This document shows, piece after piece, positions 43,246-52,689 of a DNA stretch of 64,000 bases (its first letter is position 1; each line of letters starts with the position of its first letter). The stretch is from Fimenecus sp964557975. Its GTDB lineage: Bacteria > Bacillota > Clostridia > Oscillospirales > Acutalibacteraceae. Under the pieces are notes generated by a model, which saw nothing but the letters and a program-made list of their open reading frames with translations, searched no databases and had not been told where the DNA came from. A program made the position numbers and the translations under genes. Where the stretch lies: positions 31,529 through 95,528 of the forward strand of contig CAZLCG010000003.1 in assembly GCA_964557975.1 (NCBI GenBank), given 5' to 3'.

Positions 43246-44301
43246 TTATTTTTTCTTAAAAAAGCTTTTAAAGGAAATTGCGCCGTCATCATCTTCGTCA
43301 TCATCATAATCGCTCTCCGATTCAGGCTCGGCTGTCTCATATTCGGGTTTTTCCTCTTCAACGTCTAAATCCAAATCGGAAACGTCGAGTGAGAAGCCGT
43401 CGGCTTCCTCACTGCTTTCATCACTGCTGGAATCGGAGGAAATATCCTGATATTCGTCCTCACCGTCAAAAGCGGAGCTGTCAAAGGTAAAGCCGCTTTC
43501 ATCATCTTCGGATATATCATTTTCCTCTGCCGCCTCGTATGTATCGGAATCGTCCAATATAGCATCAGTGTCATCAATCGTATCAATATCGGAAAGCGAG
43601 AAGCCGTCATCCTCCTGCGTATTTTCCGCGTTCTCCTCAACGGCCTCCTCGGGAGCTTCTTCCTCGGCAACGGGATCTTCCCCGACGGCGGCGGAAGGCT
43701 CTTCCTCGGGCGCTTTTGCAGTCTCGGGCTCGGAAGCGCTCTGCTCCTCCTCGGCTATTGAGGGAAGCCTGTCAAGCAGTGTTAAATGCTCTTTATACAT
43801 ATCCATCATTCTTGATTTGAATGCGGAGACCTCTTTTTGAAGCATCTCAAAAACAAGGCTTTCCTGAGTTACCTTACGGTTTACACCGCCGATAATTTCA
43901 TCAGCCTCTTTTTTAGCGTCATGTATGGTTTTGTCAGCCTCTTTTTTGGCGTCGGAAGTGATCTTTTGAGCTTTTTGAGAAGCGTCGTCGACAATTTTTT
44001 TCGCCTCCTGCTCGGCGTTCGCCAAATCCGCTTCAACGCTCTTTTTAGCGTCGGCTACAATTTTGTCTGCAAGCTTCTGCGCGGACAAAAGCGCCTGACG
44101 CAGAGAATCCTCGTCCTTCTTATACACCTCAACCTTATTGGCAAGAAGGCTCATTTTTTTTATTATTTCGCCGTTCTCACGGAACACCTGCTCATATGAA
44201 GTATGAACCTCTTGAAGAAAGCTGTCAACGTCCTCGGCTCTGTATGAGCCTCTGCCCGTTGTCTGAAACTGTTTTGCTTTAATTTTATCGGGAGTCAACA
44301 T
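43246..44301 (-). CDS. divIVA: DivIVA-domain cell-division protein
   Basis: 351 residues. The N-terminus LTPDKIKAKQFQTTGRGSYR and AEDVDSFLQEV match DivIVA; a long coiled coil (about 30-175) follows. The C-terminal half is extremely acidic (Asp/Glu/Ser-rich, about 190-340), ending FKSFFKKK. It marks curved membrane at septa and poles. Placed between sepF and lspA as usual in Firmicutes. Confidence 0.9.
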   Translation of the reverse strand: MLTPDKIKAKQFQTTGRGSYRAEDVDSFLQEVHTSYEQVFRENGEIIKKMSLLANKVEVYKKDEDSLRQALLSAQKLADKIVADAKKSVEADLANAEQEAKKIVDDASQKAQKITSDAKKEADKTIHDAKKEADEIIGGVNRKVTQESLVFEMLQKEVSAFKSRMMDMYKEHLTLLDRLPSIAEEEQSASEPETAKAPEEEPSAAVGEDPVAEEEAPEEAVEENAENTQEDDGFSLSDIDTIDDTDAILDDSDTYEAAEENDISEDDESGFTFDSSAFDGEDEYQDISSDSSSDESSEEADGFSLDVSDLDLDVEEEKPEYETAEPESESDYDDDEDDDGAISFKSFFKKK

Positions 44302-44331
44302 AATTCCGAACCACCTATCGTATTGTTTTAA

Positions 44332-44796
44332 TTATTTGTCAAAAACGAAGCCGTTATTGCCCAGCTCGCTTAATAAATCGCCGTTCACATCAACATTAAA
44401 GGGCGTGATCATAAACGTGTTGCTCGCGACCTGACGCATTGTTGCCTTGTTGGCATAGGTCGCTCCGCTTAAAAAGTCAAGAATCCTTCTTGCAGATTCG
44501 CCGTTGACCGCTTCAAGATTTAAAATAACGGTCTTTTTTTGATTGAGGCTGTCCGCAACACTGCGCGCGTCCTCAAGCGTTTTCGGCTTTGTAAGCACTA
44601 CCTGAAGTCTTGCGGTGGTATTTATGCTGACAACCTTATTCTGCTCCGCCTTAGTATCGCGAAAGCTTCTTACCGTCCTCGGCGAAGGCTCATAATCCTC
44701 CTCCTCGGTCTCGTCATACTCATCTGTTTCAGGCTCATCGTAGTATTCATCCTCGGAAACTTTAAGAATATTACTAAGCTTATCTTTAAAACTCAT
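44332..44796 (-). CDS. sepF: Cell division protein SepF
   Basis: 154 residues starting MSFKDKLSNILKVSEDEYY, an amphipathic membrane-binding start. An acidic linker is followed by the SepF core (KVVSINTTARLQVVLTKPKT; DARSVADSLNQKKTVILNLE; RRILDFLSGATYA). It tethers FtsZ to the membrane. ATG 44796 has GGAGG upstream; a longer frame start is not supported. Confidence 0.9.
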   Translation of the reverse strand: MSFKDKLSNILKVSEDEYYDEPETDEYDETEEEDYEPSPRTVRSFRDTKAEQNKVVSINTTARLQVVLTKPKTLEDARSVADSLNQKKTVILNLEAVNGESARRILDFLSGATYANKATMRQVASNTFMITPFNVDVNGDLLSELGNNGFVFDK

Positions 44797-44813
44797 CTTT
44801 TTATCCTCCAAAG

Positions 44814-45539
44814 TTAATATATTCTCGGTCCGAAAATTTTCGAACCTATTCTGACATGATTTGAGCCGCATAGAATTGCCTCGCGGTAATCGCCCGACAT
44901 TCCCATTGACAAGATTTCCATAGATACATTATCTATTATTTTTGAGTCAATGTCAACATACATATTGTATATATTCTCAAAAAATTTACAAAGTTCGGCG
45001 GTTTTTTCACAAATCGGCGGAATACTCATCAACCCGCATACGCGGATTCCCTCAATTTCGGCAATTTCATATATATTTTCAGGCACTGCGTCAGGCATAA
45101 AGCCCGTCTTTGATTCCTCCGCGCCGATGTTAACTTCAATTAACACATCGGTTATTATGCCCTTTTTCAGCGATTGTTTGCCTATTTCCTTTGCGACCTT
45201 GAGAGAATCAACGGATTCGATCATATCAACCTCGCCGACAATCTGTGAACATTTGTTGGTCTGCAAATGCCCGATAAGGTTCTTTCTGACGCTGTCAAAC
45301 TTTAAATTCGGTTTTTTTCTTAGCATTTCCTGAACCTTATTTTCGCCTATAAGAGTTATTCCGCAGTCGAGCGCATGGTTAATGTACATTTCATCGACGG
45401 TTTTTGTAACCGCCATAAAATCAATATCCTCGGGCTTTCTGCCTGTTTTAAGCGCCGCTTCGGCTATATCCTCACGAATTTTTTTTAAATTATATTCAAT
45501 GCTTTCAAGCTTTTCCTCAATCAAGGACTTTTCCGTCAT
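44814..45539 (-). CDS. YggS-family PLP homeostasis protein
   Basis: About 241 residues with the PLP Lys in DFMAVTKTVDEM near 44, GENKVQEM, HLIGHLQTNK (here KNLIGHLQTNK) and SMGMSGDYREAI with GSNHVRIGSKIFG. The family buffers pyridoxal phosphate. The 5' end overlaps the upstream HlyD-like gene by 23 nt; it lies just ahead of sepF, as in most Firmicutes. Confidence 0.9.
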   Translation of the reverse strand: MTEKSLIEEKLESIEYNLKKIREDIAEAALKTGRKPEDIDFMAVTKTVDEMYINHALDCGITLIGENKVQEMLRKKPNLKFDSVRKNLIGHLQTNKCSQIVGEVDMIESVDSLKVAKEIGKQSLKKGIITDVLIEVNIGAEESKTGFMPDAVPENIYEIAEIEGIRVCGLMSIPPICEKTAELCKFFENIYNMYVDIDSKIIDNVSMEILSMGMSGDYREAILCGSNHVRIGSKIFGPRIY

Positions 45540-46779
45540 ATAAATCAGTTCCTTCCACAATTACTTCATCGTATAATTCAATATACCCGCTTTCATTATC
45601 GGGGTTGTTGCAAATAGAATATTCCGAGTCGGAATAGATTATGTTTATCTTTTTAAACTCAACAATATTACCGCTTAAAACATAAACTCCCTTCTGCCCT
45701 TCGACCTCGCGTATCGCGCGGTTATTGACCTCGAAGCCGGTGTAGCTGTCAAAGGTGATTCTTATCTGCTCGTTACGAAGCCCCGCATATTCGGTATTCA
45801 TAAGGTTCGATTTAAGAACCACTCCCGCCTTACCGTCAACAGTATTGCCTATTGCGGCTATTTCAGCGTCCAAAGGCTGAGCCGCCGTCATTGTAAACTC
45901 AACATAAGCCTTACCGCCTATCGACAGCTTAACGGCGTCCTCATAATCAATAACGCACAGCATATACCAGTTAAAGCCGTCGACCAGCTTACCCATATAA
46001 TTTCCCGTTGGCTCCCTGAGGGCGTCGTTTTGATCAAACAGCGAGATTATCTGCTCCGTTGTAAGTGAAACCGCGTCATCGTAGCTTACGGCGCTTTCAT
46101 ACCCGTCGGCGACGCTTATATAATAGCCGGGATGGGGCGCTGTAATAGTATTATACCCTCCCGCCCTGCTTTTTAAATCGGCAAGCTGCGCTTCCAATGA
46201 CGCAAGCTTTTCGGTAGGGTCGATAACAGTGCCCGTTGACAGCTGTCTTGAGGTAAACGCGTCGCGGATATTATCCTCATAATAACCGTATGTTTCGATT
46301 TTGCCCTGACTTATTGCCGAAACGTATTCCTCGCAGGCGGAATATATTCTTTCGTCAAGCGCGGTTACATCGTTCGTCTGAATACCTACCTTATTCAGAA
46401 GCGACGAATAATACTCTATATCCTCTGACACTGCGTTCATCTGATTATATATCTTAGCCGCTTCGTCGCTGCTGAAAACAACCGCGACATTGTCGCCGCT
46501 CGCAACCCTTTTGCCGTCCTCAACAAGAGGGACAAGCGTACCCGAAACCGAAGCCTCAATGGGATATTCGTCACGAACTATGAACGCTTCGGTAATCGCT
46601 GACGACGACACCGTTTTTTGAAGCGCAACCTCGGTTTTGACTGGCTCATAGTTTATTTTAAAGACCTCGTAAAGAAAGAAAACGATTACGGCGGCTGCAA
46701 GCGTAATATAGAGCGCCGTCATATATTTTTTATTGGTTTTGAATTTAACTATTTTATCCTGCGTATCCGCCCGAGCCAT
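45517..46779 (-). CDS. HlyD-like membrane adaptor protein
   Basis: 420 residues: one N-terminal membrane helix (ALYITLAAAVIVFFLYEVF), a lipoyl/HlyD barrel (EASVSGTLVPLVEDGKRVAS), a coiled region and a beta-rich C-terminus. Homologues next to sepF in Clostridia are of unknown function; no transporter partner gene is near. The ATG overlaps the miaA stop (TAATG). Confidence 0.75.
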   Translation of the reverse strand: MARADTQDKIVKFKTNKKYMTALYITLAAAVIVFFLYEVFKINYEPVKTEVALQKTVSSSAITEAFIVRDEYPIEASVSGTLVPLVEDGKRVASGDNVAVVFSSDEAAKIYNQMNAVSEDIEYYSSLLNKVGIQTNDVTALDERIYSACEEYVSAISQGKIETYGYYEDNIRDAFTSRQLSTGTVIDPTEKLASLEAQLADLKSRAGGYNTITAPHPGYYISVADGYESAVSYDDAVSLTTEQIISLFDQNDALREPTGNYMGKLVDGFNWYMLCVIDYEDAVKLSIGGKAYVEFTMTAAQPLDAEIAAIGNTVDGKAGVVLKSNLMNTEYAGLRNEQIRITFDSYTGFEVNNRAIREVEGQKGVYVLSGNIVEFKKINIIYSDSEYSICNNPDNESGYIELYDEVIVEGTDLYDGKVLD

Positions 46780-47714
46780 TAAATCGCCTCCCTTATTTTT
46801 TCATATACGTTGGTGAAAAGCTCCTCGGTGCTTTCATAATCATCGGGATAAAACCAAATGATATTCTCATTCCCGTTAAACCAGGTAAGTTGTCTTTTAG
46901 CATAGCGTCTTGTGCTTCTTTTCAGGTTTTCAACAGCCTCGTCAAAGCTTATTTCTCCCTCAAAATAAGGCTTAAATTCCTTATAGCCTATAGCCTGAGA
47001 GGCCGTTGCTTTTTCAGGCAGGCGGTAATAAGCCCTTGCTTCATCCAAAAGCCCGTCTGAAACCATTTTATCAACGCGCTCGTTTATTCTGCCGTACAGA
47101 ATATCTCTGTTTCTGTATTTAAGACCTATATAAACGGTATTATAAGGCGACGGCTCAAGCCTTGACGCTTTTTCCGCTTCGGATACCGTCATACCCGTAA
47201 GCTCATATACCTCGAACGCGCGGATAATCCGTTTCCTGTCGGACGGATGAAGCCTTTTTGCGGTTTCAAAATCTGTTTTTGAAAGCTCTGAAAGCATTTT
47301 CTCAGCGCCCAGCTCATCAAATTTCTTTGAGAGCCTTTCCCTTAATTCATAATCCGTTTCATTTTTAATAAACTTAACGTTATTTACCACGCTGTCAATA
47401 TAAAGCCCTGTGCCGCCCGCCATAACGGGGAGCTTATTTCTCGAATGAATATCCCGTATCGCGGAGCCTGCGTCCCGTGAAAAATCAGCGGCGCTGTACT
47501 TGACGTCGATCGGCAGAAAATCCATAAGGTGATGCCGAACGCCCCGCATTTCTTCGGGAGTAGGCTTTGCGGTGGCTATATTCATACCCTTATATATCTG
47601 CATCGAATCCGCGGAAACGACCTCGCCGTTAAACTCCAACGCGCAGCTTACGGCAAGCGCGGTTTTGCCCGACGCGGTAGGACCTGCAATCACAAGCAAA
47701 GGAGGCTTAGCCAT
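46779..47714 (-). CDS. miaA: tRNA dimethylallyltransferase MiaA
   Basis: 311 residues. Walker A GPTASGKTALA (9-19), VVSADSMQIYKGMNIATAKP, and GGTGLYIDSVV, RRYAKRQLTWF are typical. It adds a dimethylallyl group to A37 of tRNAs reading UNN codons. MiaB, which adds the methylthio group, is encoded upstream in the same string. Starts 1 nt after mutL. Confidence 0.95.
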   Translation of the reverse strand: MAKPPLLVIAGPTASGKTALAVSCALEFNGEVVSADSMQIYKGMNIATAKPTPEEMRGVRHHLMDFLPIDVKYSAADFSRDAGSAIRDIHSRNKLPVMAGGTGLYIDSVVNNVKFIKNETDYELRERLSKKFDELGAEKMLSELSKTDFETAKRLHPSDRKRIIRAFEVYELTGMTVSEAEKASRLEPSPYNTVYIGLKYRNRDILYGRINERVDKMVSDGLLDEARAYYRLPEKATASQAIGYKEFKPYFEGEISFDEAVENLKRSTRRYAKRQLTWFNGNENIIWFYPDDYESTEELFTNVYEKIREAI

Positions 47715-47715
47715 A

Positions 47716-49572
47716 TTACACCCTCCCGAACTGTTTATCTATTTCACGCTTTGTAAGTTCGACAAGCACGGGTCTGCCATGAGGGCAATATCTTATTGAT
47801 TCGTCCGCCAAAAGCTGTTTTGTAAATTCTATAAGCTCATAATCGGTCGATTTGTTGCCGCCCTTTATTGCGGCGCGGCAGGCAACCGAATGATAAACCC
47901 AATCAAGCTTTTCGGGCAATATATCCTTTTTATTGCTGATAAGATAGCCGGCAATTTCGGTTATAAGTTCGGTTATATCCTCTTTTTCAAGGTTTAACGG
48001 GCAGGCTCTTACGATTACCGAGCCGTCTCCGAAATTTTCTATTTCAAATCCTGCCTGCGAAAAGGCTTCAAGGTTGCCGCAGACCGCCGTATATTCCTCT
48101 TTGGAAAGGGTGACGCTTACAGGTCTTAAAAGCATTTGACTGCCGTTACTGCCGTTATCCTTTTTGAGCTTGTTATATAACATTCTTTCATGCGCGGCAT
48201 GCTTATCAATTATGATAAGCTTTCCGTTGTACTCCGCGAAAATATAAGTTTTAAAAGCCTCGCCGAGATACTTAAACGATACGCCGCCGTCGGTTGAAGC
48301 GACCTCTTTTTTCGGCGCTTCGGCAGATGTGGCTTCGGTTTCATCGGAAACAGAAGTTTTAACCGACAAATCGATCCCGTCCTCCGCGTTGTATGCGTCG
48401 GCAGGCGTCGAATTAAGCGTTATCTTTTCTTCGTTAACAGCCGGCAAAGTAAAGTCAAAGGTCTTTTTGGGTTCGACAGCAGCCGCTGTGTGTATTTCGG
48501 AAAACTCCGTCTGCCTTGCTTCGGGCAGAACGGCAGTTAAAATGTCCGCGCTATGTTTAGGCTTAATCTGAGCCTGAACCCTTGAGGTATCGTTTGAAAG
48601 CGTGCTTTTAACAGCGTAATAAACAGCGTCAAATACGGCCTTCTCATTTGAGAAGCGGACCTCGGTCTTGGCGGGATGAACATTAACGTCGACAAGCTCG
48701 GGAGCAGTCTTTAAAAACAGTACGCACGCAGGATACCTGCCGACCATAATGGAATTTTTATAGCCCTCGTTAATTGCTGCGGAAGCGGTTTTGCTTTTTA
48801 TGAATCGGTCGTTTATATAAAACATCTGCATTGAACCGGAGCCTCTTGAGAAAAACGGCTTTGAAATGTAACCCTCGACCGCAACGCCGTTCAGCTCATA
48901 AGAGACAGGCAGAAGCGAGTCGGAAAACTCCTTGCCGAAAACCGCGTAAACGGCGTTTTTAAGTCCTCCGCCGTTTGTGCAGAGCGTTTCTCTGCCGTCC
49001 TTAATAAAGCGGACACTTATCTCAGGATGAGACAGGGCGATTTTATCTACAATTCCGGCGACCGCCATACCCTCGGATTTGTCGGATTTCAGGAATTTCA
49101 TTCTTGCGGGCGTGTTATAAAACAAATCCCTGATAATTATTGTAGTTCCGTTAGGACAGCCGGCATCGTCAAGCGTAACCTGCTCGCCGCCTTGGATTTC
49201 GATCCTTGTTCCGAGAGCTTCATCGGCGGTTTTTGTCAGCATTTCCGTTATTGATACCGCGGCAACCGAAGCGAGCGCCTCACCTCTGAAGCCCAATGTG
49301 TCAATAGCGTCCAAATCGTCCGCCTTGGATATTTTGCTTGTCGCGTGGCTTAAAAAAGCAAGCGGTACGTCATCCCTTGCAATTCCGCAGCCGTTATCGG
49401 TTATCCTTATATATTTGATACCGCCGTTTGTAATTTCAACGGTTATTTTATCCGCTCCCGCGTCTATTGAATTTTCAAGCAGTTCCTTGACGACGGAGGC
49501 GGGTCTTTCAACGACCTCGCCTGCGGCTATAAGCTCCCAAATATTCTTGGGCAGTTTATTTATTTTTCCCAC
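47716..49572 (-). CDS. mutL: DNA mismatch repair protein MutL
   Basis: 618 residues, GTG start 9 nt after GGAGG. The GHKL ATPase motifs are intact (LLENSIDAGADKITVEI; ITDNGCGI; GFRGEALASVA). The C-terminal endonuclease domain keeps ACRAAIKGG and CPHGRPVLVEL; the metal motif reads DKHAAHERMLYN, with Asn where the usual motif has the second Glu. It follows mutS by 34 nt. Confidence 0.95.
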   Translation of the reverse strand: MGKINKLPKNIWELIAAGEVVERPASVVKELLENSIDAGADKITVEITNGGIKYIRITDNGCGIARDDVPLAFLSHATSKISKADDLDAIDTLGFRGEALASVAAVSITEMLTKTADEALGTRIEIQGGEQVTLDDAGCPNGTTIIIRDLFYNTPARMKFLKSDKSEGMAVAGIVDKIALSHPEISVRFIKDGRETLCTNGGGLKNAVYAVFGKEFSDSLLPVSYELNGVAVEGYISKPFFSRGSGSMQMFYINDRFIKSKTASAAINEGYKNSIMVGRYPACVLFLKTAPELVDVNVHPAKTEVRFSNEKAVFDAVYYAVKSTLSNDTSRVQAQIKPKHSADILTAVLPEARQTEFSEIHTAAAVEPKKTFDFTLPAVNEEKITLNSTPADAYNAEDGIDLSVKTSVSDETEATSAEAPKKEVASTDGGVSFKYLGEAFKTYIFAEYNGKLIIIDKHAAHERMLYNKLKKDNGSNGSQMLLRPVSVTLSKEEYTAVCGNLEAFSQAGFEIENFGDGSVIVRACPLNLEKEDITELITEIAGYLISNKKDILPEKLDWVYHSVACRAAIKGGNKSTDYELIEFTKQLLADESIRYCPHGRPVLVELTKREIDKQFGRV

Positions 49573-49606
49573 AGCCGTTCGCCTCCGTTTAAAAATTTTA
49601 TGTTAT

Positions 49607-52222
49607 TCATATCTGTTTTGCTTTATTTGAAAGCTCAAAAAGCTTTGACATTGCCTCAATGGGAGTAAGCGTATTCACATCAAGGTTCTTTAATTCCTCG
49701 GTTATCTCGTCCCCCGCGGCGGAACCGAAGGATACCTGCATAGAAGTCTCTTCGGGTATTTCAGCGGAAGTCTCGTTGTATTTCGGCGCAGGCGCAGTCT
49801 GCTCAAGGTTTCTTAAAATAACCTTCGCCCTTTTAACGACAGAATCGGGAACACCCGCAAGACGCGCGACGTCTATACCGTAGCTTCCGTCAGCCGAGCC
49901 TCTTACAATTCTTCGCAGAAAAATAATATCCTCGCCGCGTTTTTTTACGGCTATATTGTAATTCTTAACACCGTCAAGGCTGTTTTCAAGCTCTGTAAGC
50001 TCGTGATAATGCGTTGCAAAAAGCGTTTTTGCGCCGAGTTTTTTCCTGTCCGCCGTGTATTCAAGCACAGCCCTCGCGATGCTCATACCGTCGTAGGTGG
50101 AGGTTCCCCTGCCGATTTCATCAAGTATAATCAGGCTCTTATCGGTCGCGTTATCAAGTATTTCCGCAACCTCGCTCATCTCAACCATAAACGTTGACTG
50201 ACCCGAAGCCAAATCATCCGACGCGCCGACTCTTGTAAAAATGCTGTCGACAAGCCCTATAGAAGCGTATGACGCGGGAACGAACGAGCCCATCTGCGCC
50301 ATTATTACGATAATGGCAACCTGACGCATATATGTTGATTTTCCCGCCATATTAGGTCCCGTAATTATCGCTGTTCTGTTATCCCCGCAGTCAAGCTCAG
50401 CGTCGTTAGGCACAAACGGAGTATCCTTGAGCATTTTTTCAATTACGGGATGTCTGCCGTCCTTAATTATTATTTTATCCGAATTGTTTATATCCGGTCT
50501 TGTGTAGTTGTTTGAAACGGCGACCGAACTGAGCGAGCAAAGCACGTCAAGCATGGCTATCGCCTTTGAAGTTTTCTGCGTGCGTAAATACTGTTCTCCG
50601 ATTTTTTTACGCACCGAGCAAAAGACCTCGTATTCAAGGCTGACTATCCTCTCCTGAGCGCCTAAGACCTTTGTTTCAAGCGCTTTAAGCTCCTCGGTTA
50701 TGTATCTTTCACAGTTGGAAAGGGTTTGTTTTCTTATCCAATTATCGGGTACGATTTCTTTAAAGGAGTTCGGCACTTCAAAGTAATAGCCGAACACTCT
50801 GTTATAACCGACCCTCAGCTTCTTAATTCCTGTTTCATTCTGCTCTTTAATCTCAAGCTCCGTAAGATAATCCTTACCGCCGTTCACGATACCGCGAAGC
50901 TCATCAAGCTCGGCGTTAAAATTATCCTTAATCATTCCTCCCTCGCGAACAGAGAAAGGCGCGTCGTCGCTTACAGCCTCGTCAACAAGGGTATAAACAT
51001 CTTCGAGCAGGTCAATATCGTTATAAATATCCTTTAAAAGCAAGGAATTTGAGCTTTTTAAAATATCTTTGATTTTCGGAAGCGGAGCGAGAGTCGTTTT
51101 TAAAGAAAGCAATTCTTTGGCGTTCGCCGTGTTATAGACAACCCTCGTCATCAGACGCTCCATATCATAAATACTTACCATAAGCTCGGTAAGCTCACGC
51201 CGTTTTTCGGTGCTGTCGCAAAGCTCCGCAACGGCGTTATGCCTTTTTGAAACGGCGGCGCAGTCGTATAGCGGACATTCAAGCCAATTCCTCATAAGGC
51301 GTTTGCCCATTGCGGTCTTGGTTTTATCAAGCACCCACAAAAGAGAGCCTCTCTTTTCTCGGTCGCGCATAGTTTCGGTAATTTCAAGATTTCGCCTTGT
51401 TGAAATACCGATTTTCATATACTTAGCGTCGGTGTAAAAATTTATATCCTTAATATTGCTCAAATCCGTTTTTTGAGCCTCATATAAATAAGAAAGCGCG
51501 GCGCCCAACGCGCACACGGCGCTTTTCTTGTTTTCAAGTTCAAGACTTTCGAGCGAGGATTTTTTAAAATGAGAAAGCACAATGTTTTTACAGCTTTCAA
51601 AATCAAAGCTGCTCTGCGGCAGAGTTTCCGCCGTAGCCTCCAGCTTTTTTGAGACAAACTCCGAAAAACGCTTCAGAGAAGCCGCTTCTTTGTTGATAAG
51701 TATCTCGCTCGGCATAAAACGCGCAAGCTCGTCAACCGTTTTTTCATCGGTATTATCCGAAAATTCGGTCAGGTAAACCGTACCCGTTGAAACGTCGGCA
51801 AAGCAAAGACCGACGCTTGAAAACATAAGACAGCAGGCGGCAAGATAATTGTTTTTTGTTTCGTCAAGCATACTGCTTTCAATTACCGTCCCTGCGGAAA
51901 TGACCCTTATAACGTCTCTTTTTACAATTCCCTTTGCGGCTTTGGGATCCTCGGTCTGTTCGCAGACGGCGACCTTATATCCCCTGCTCACGAGCTTTGC
52001 TATGTACGAATCCGCGCTGTGGAAAGGAACGCCGCACATAGGCGCCCTTTCCTCCTGCCCGCAGTCGCGTCCCGTCAGCACAAGCTCAAGCTCTCTTGAC
52101 GCTGTTTTGGCGTCGTCATAGAACATTTCGTAAAAATCGCCGAGACGAAAGAACAGAATTGTATCGGGATAATTCCGTTTTACCTCAAAATATTGCTTCA
52201 TCATTGGTGATAATTCCGCCAT
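49607..52222 (-). CDS. mutS: DNA mismatch repair protein MutS
   Basis: 871 residues, the normal length. The mismatch-wedge motif FYEMF is at residues 30-34, Walker A GPNMAGKS near 622-629, and the Walker B/signature region is SLIILDEIGRGTSTYDG. It recognises base mismatches and recruits MutL. Upstream is the ylbF-type gene, downstream mutL. Confidence 0.95.
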   Translation of the reverse strand: MAELSPMMKQYFEVKRNYPDTILFFRLGDFYEMFYDDAKTASRELELVLTGRDCGQEERAPMCGVPFHSADSYIAKLVSRGYKVAVCEQTEDPKAAKGIVKRDVIRVISAGTVIESSMLDETKNNYLAACCLMFSSVGLCFADVSTGTVYLTEFSDNTDEKTVDELARFMPSEILINKEAASLKRFSEFVSKKLEATAETLPQSSFDFESCKNIVLSHFKKSSLESLELENKKSAVCALGAALSYLYEAQKTDLSNIKDINFYTDAKYMKIGISTRRNLEITETMRDREKRGSLLWVLDKTKTAMGKRLMRNWLECPLYDCAAVSKRHNAVAELCDSTEKRRELTELMVSIYDMERLMTRVVYNTANAKELLSLKTTLAPLPKIKDILKSSNSLLLKDIYNDIDLLEDVYTLVDEAVSDDAPFSVREGGMIKDNFNAELDELRGIVNGGKDYLTELEIKEQNETGIKKLRVGYNRVFGYYFEVPNSFKEIVPDNWIRKQTLSNCERYITEELKALETKVLGAQERIVSLEYEVFCSVRKKIGEQYLRTQKTSKAIAMLDVLCSLSSVAVSNNYTRPDINNSDKIIIKDGRHPVIEKMLKDTPFVPNDAELDCGDNRTAIITGPNMAGKSTYMRQVAIIVIMAQMGSFVPASYASIGLVDSIFTRVGASDDLASGQSTFMVEMSEVAEILDNATDKSLIILDEIGRGTSTYDGMSIARAVLEYTADRKKLGAKTLFATHYHELTELENSLDGVKNYNIAVKKRGEDIIFLRRIVRGSADGSYGIDVARLAGVPDSVVKRAKVILRNLEQTAPAPKYNETSAEIPEETSMQVSFGSAAGDEITEELKNLDVNTLTPIEAMSKLFELSNKAKQI

Positions 52223-52255
52223 TTCGTCCGACTCCTGTTTTTCCGTATTTTTTTA

Positions 52256-52669
52256 TCAGTGGCATCCGCTGCACGAAGAACATTCGCCGCCGCATTCATG
52301 CGCATGCGCTTTGGGGTCGCAGGTTTCGGGATCCTCTCCGTTTACGCAAAGAGACAAAATACCCGTAAGATAGTTCATCATATCGTCAACCGCGTGTCTT
52401 GCTTTTTCAAATTCCTGCATATTTTTGTTCTGCATAATCTGATTGTAAACGCCCTGAAATTCCTGATTATAGGATTCCATTTTTTTCTCGTCGGGCGCGT
52501 CCTGAGACGCCTCGTGCTGATATGACATCTGAATAAGACGGATTTTGCCCATAAGCTCGTTTAATTCCCCGTCAGCCTCGTTTGCCTTTCTTGCATTTTC
52601 GTAGTCAAGGTAAACCTTGTCCTGCTGAATGGCAGCGCCGAGCTGTCTTGCGAGTTTTTCGAGTTCCAT
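52256..52669 (-). CDS. YlbF/YmcA-family protein with Cys/His-rich tail (RicA/RicF-like)
   Basis: 137 residues. A helical YlbF/YmcA domain (ARQLGAAIQQDKVYLDYENA; LNELMGKIRLIQMSY) is followed by a tail rich in Cys and His (CDPKAHAHECGGECSSCSGCH). In Bacillus, YmcA/YlbF (RicA/RicF) act with RicT, bind Fe-S clusters and control RNase Y maturation. The place between miaB and mutS matches ymcA in Bacillus. The Cys/His tail may bind metal; that is inference. Confidence 0.75.
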   Translation of the reverse strand: MELEKLARQLGAAIQQDKVYLDYENARKANEADGELNELMGKIRLIQMSYQHEASQDAPDEKKMESYNQEFQGVYNQIMQNKNMQEFEKARHAVDDMMNYLTGILSLCVNGEDPETCDPKAHAHECGGECSSCSGCH

Positions 52670-52689
52670 AAAATTCTCCTTAAATTCTT

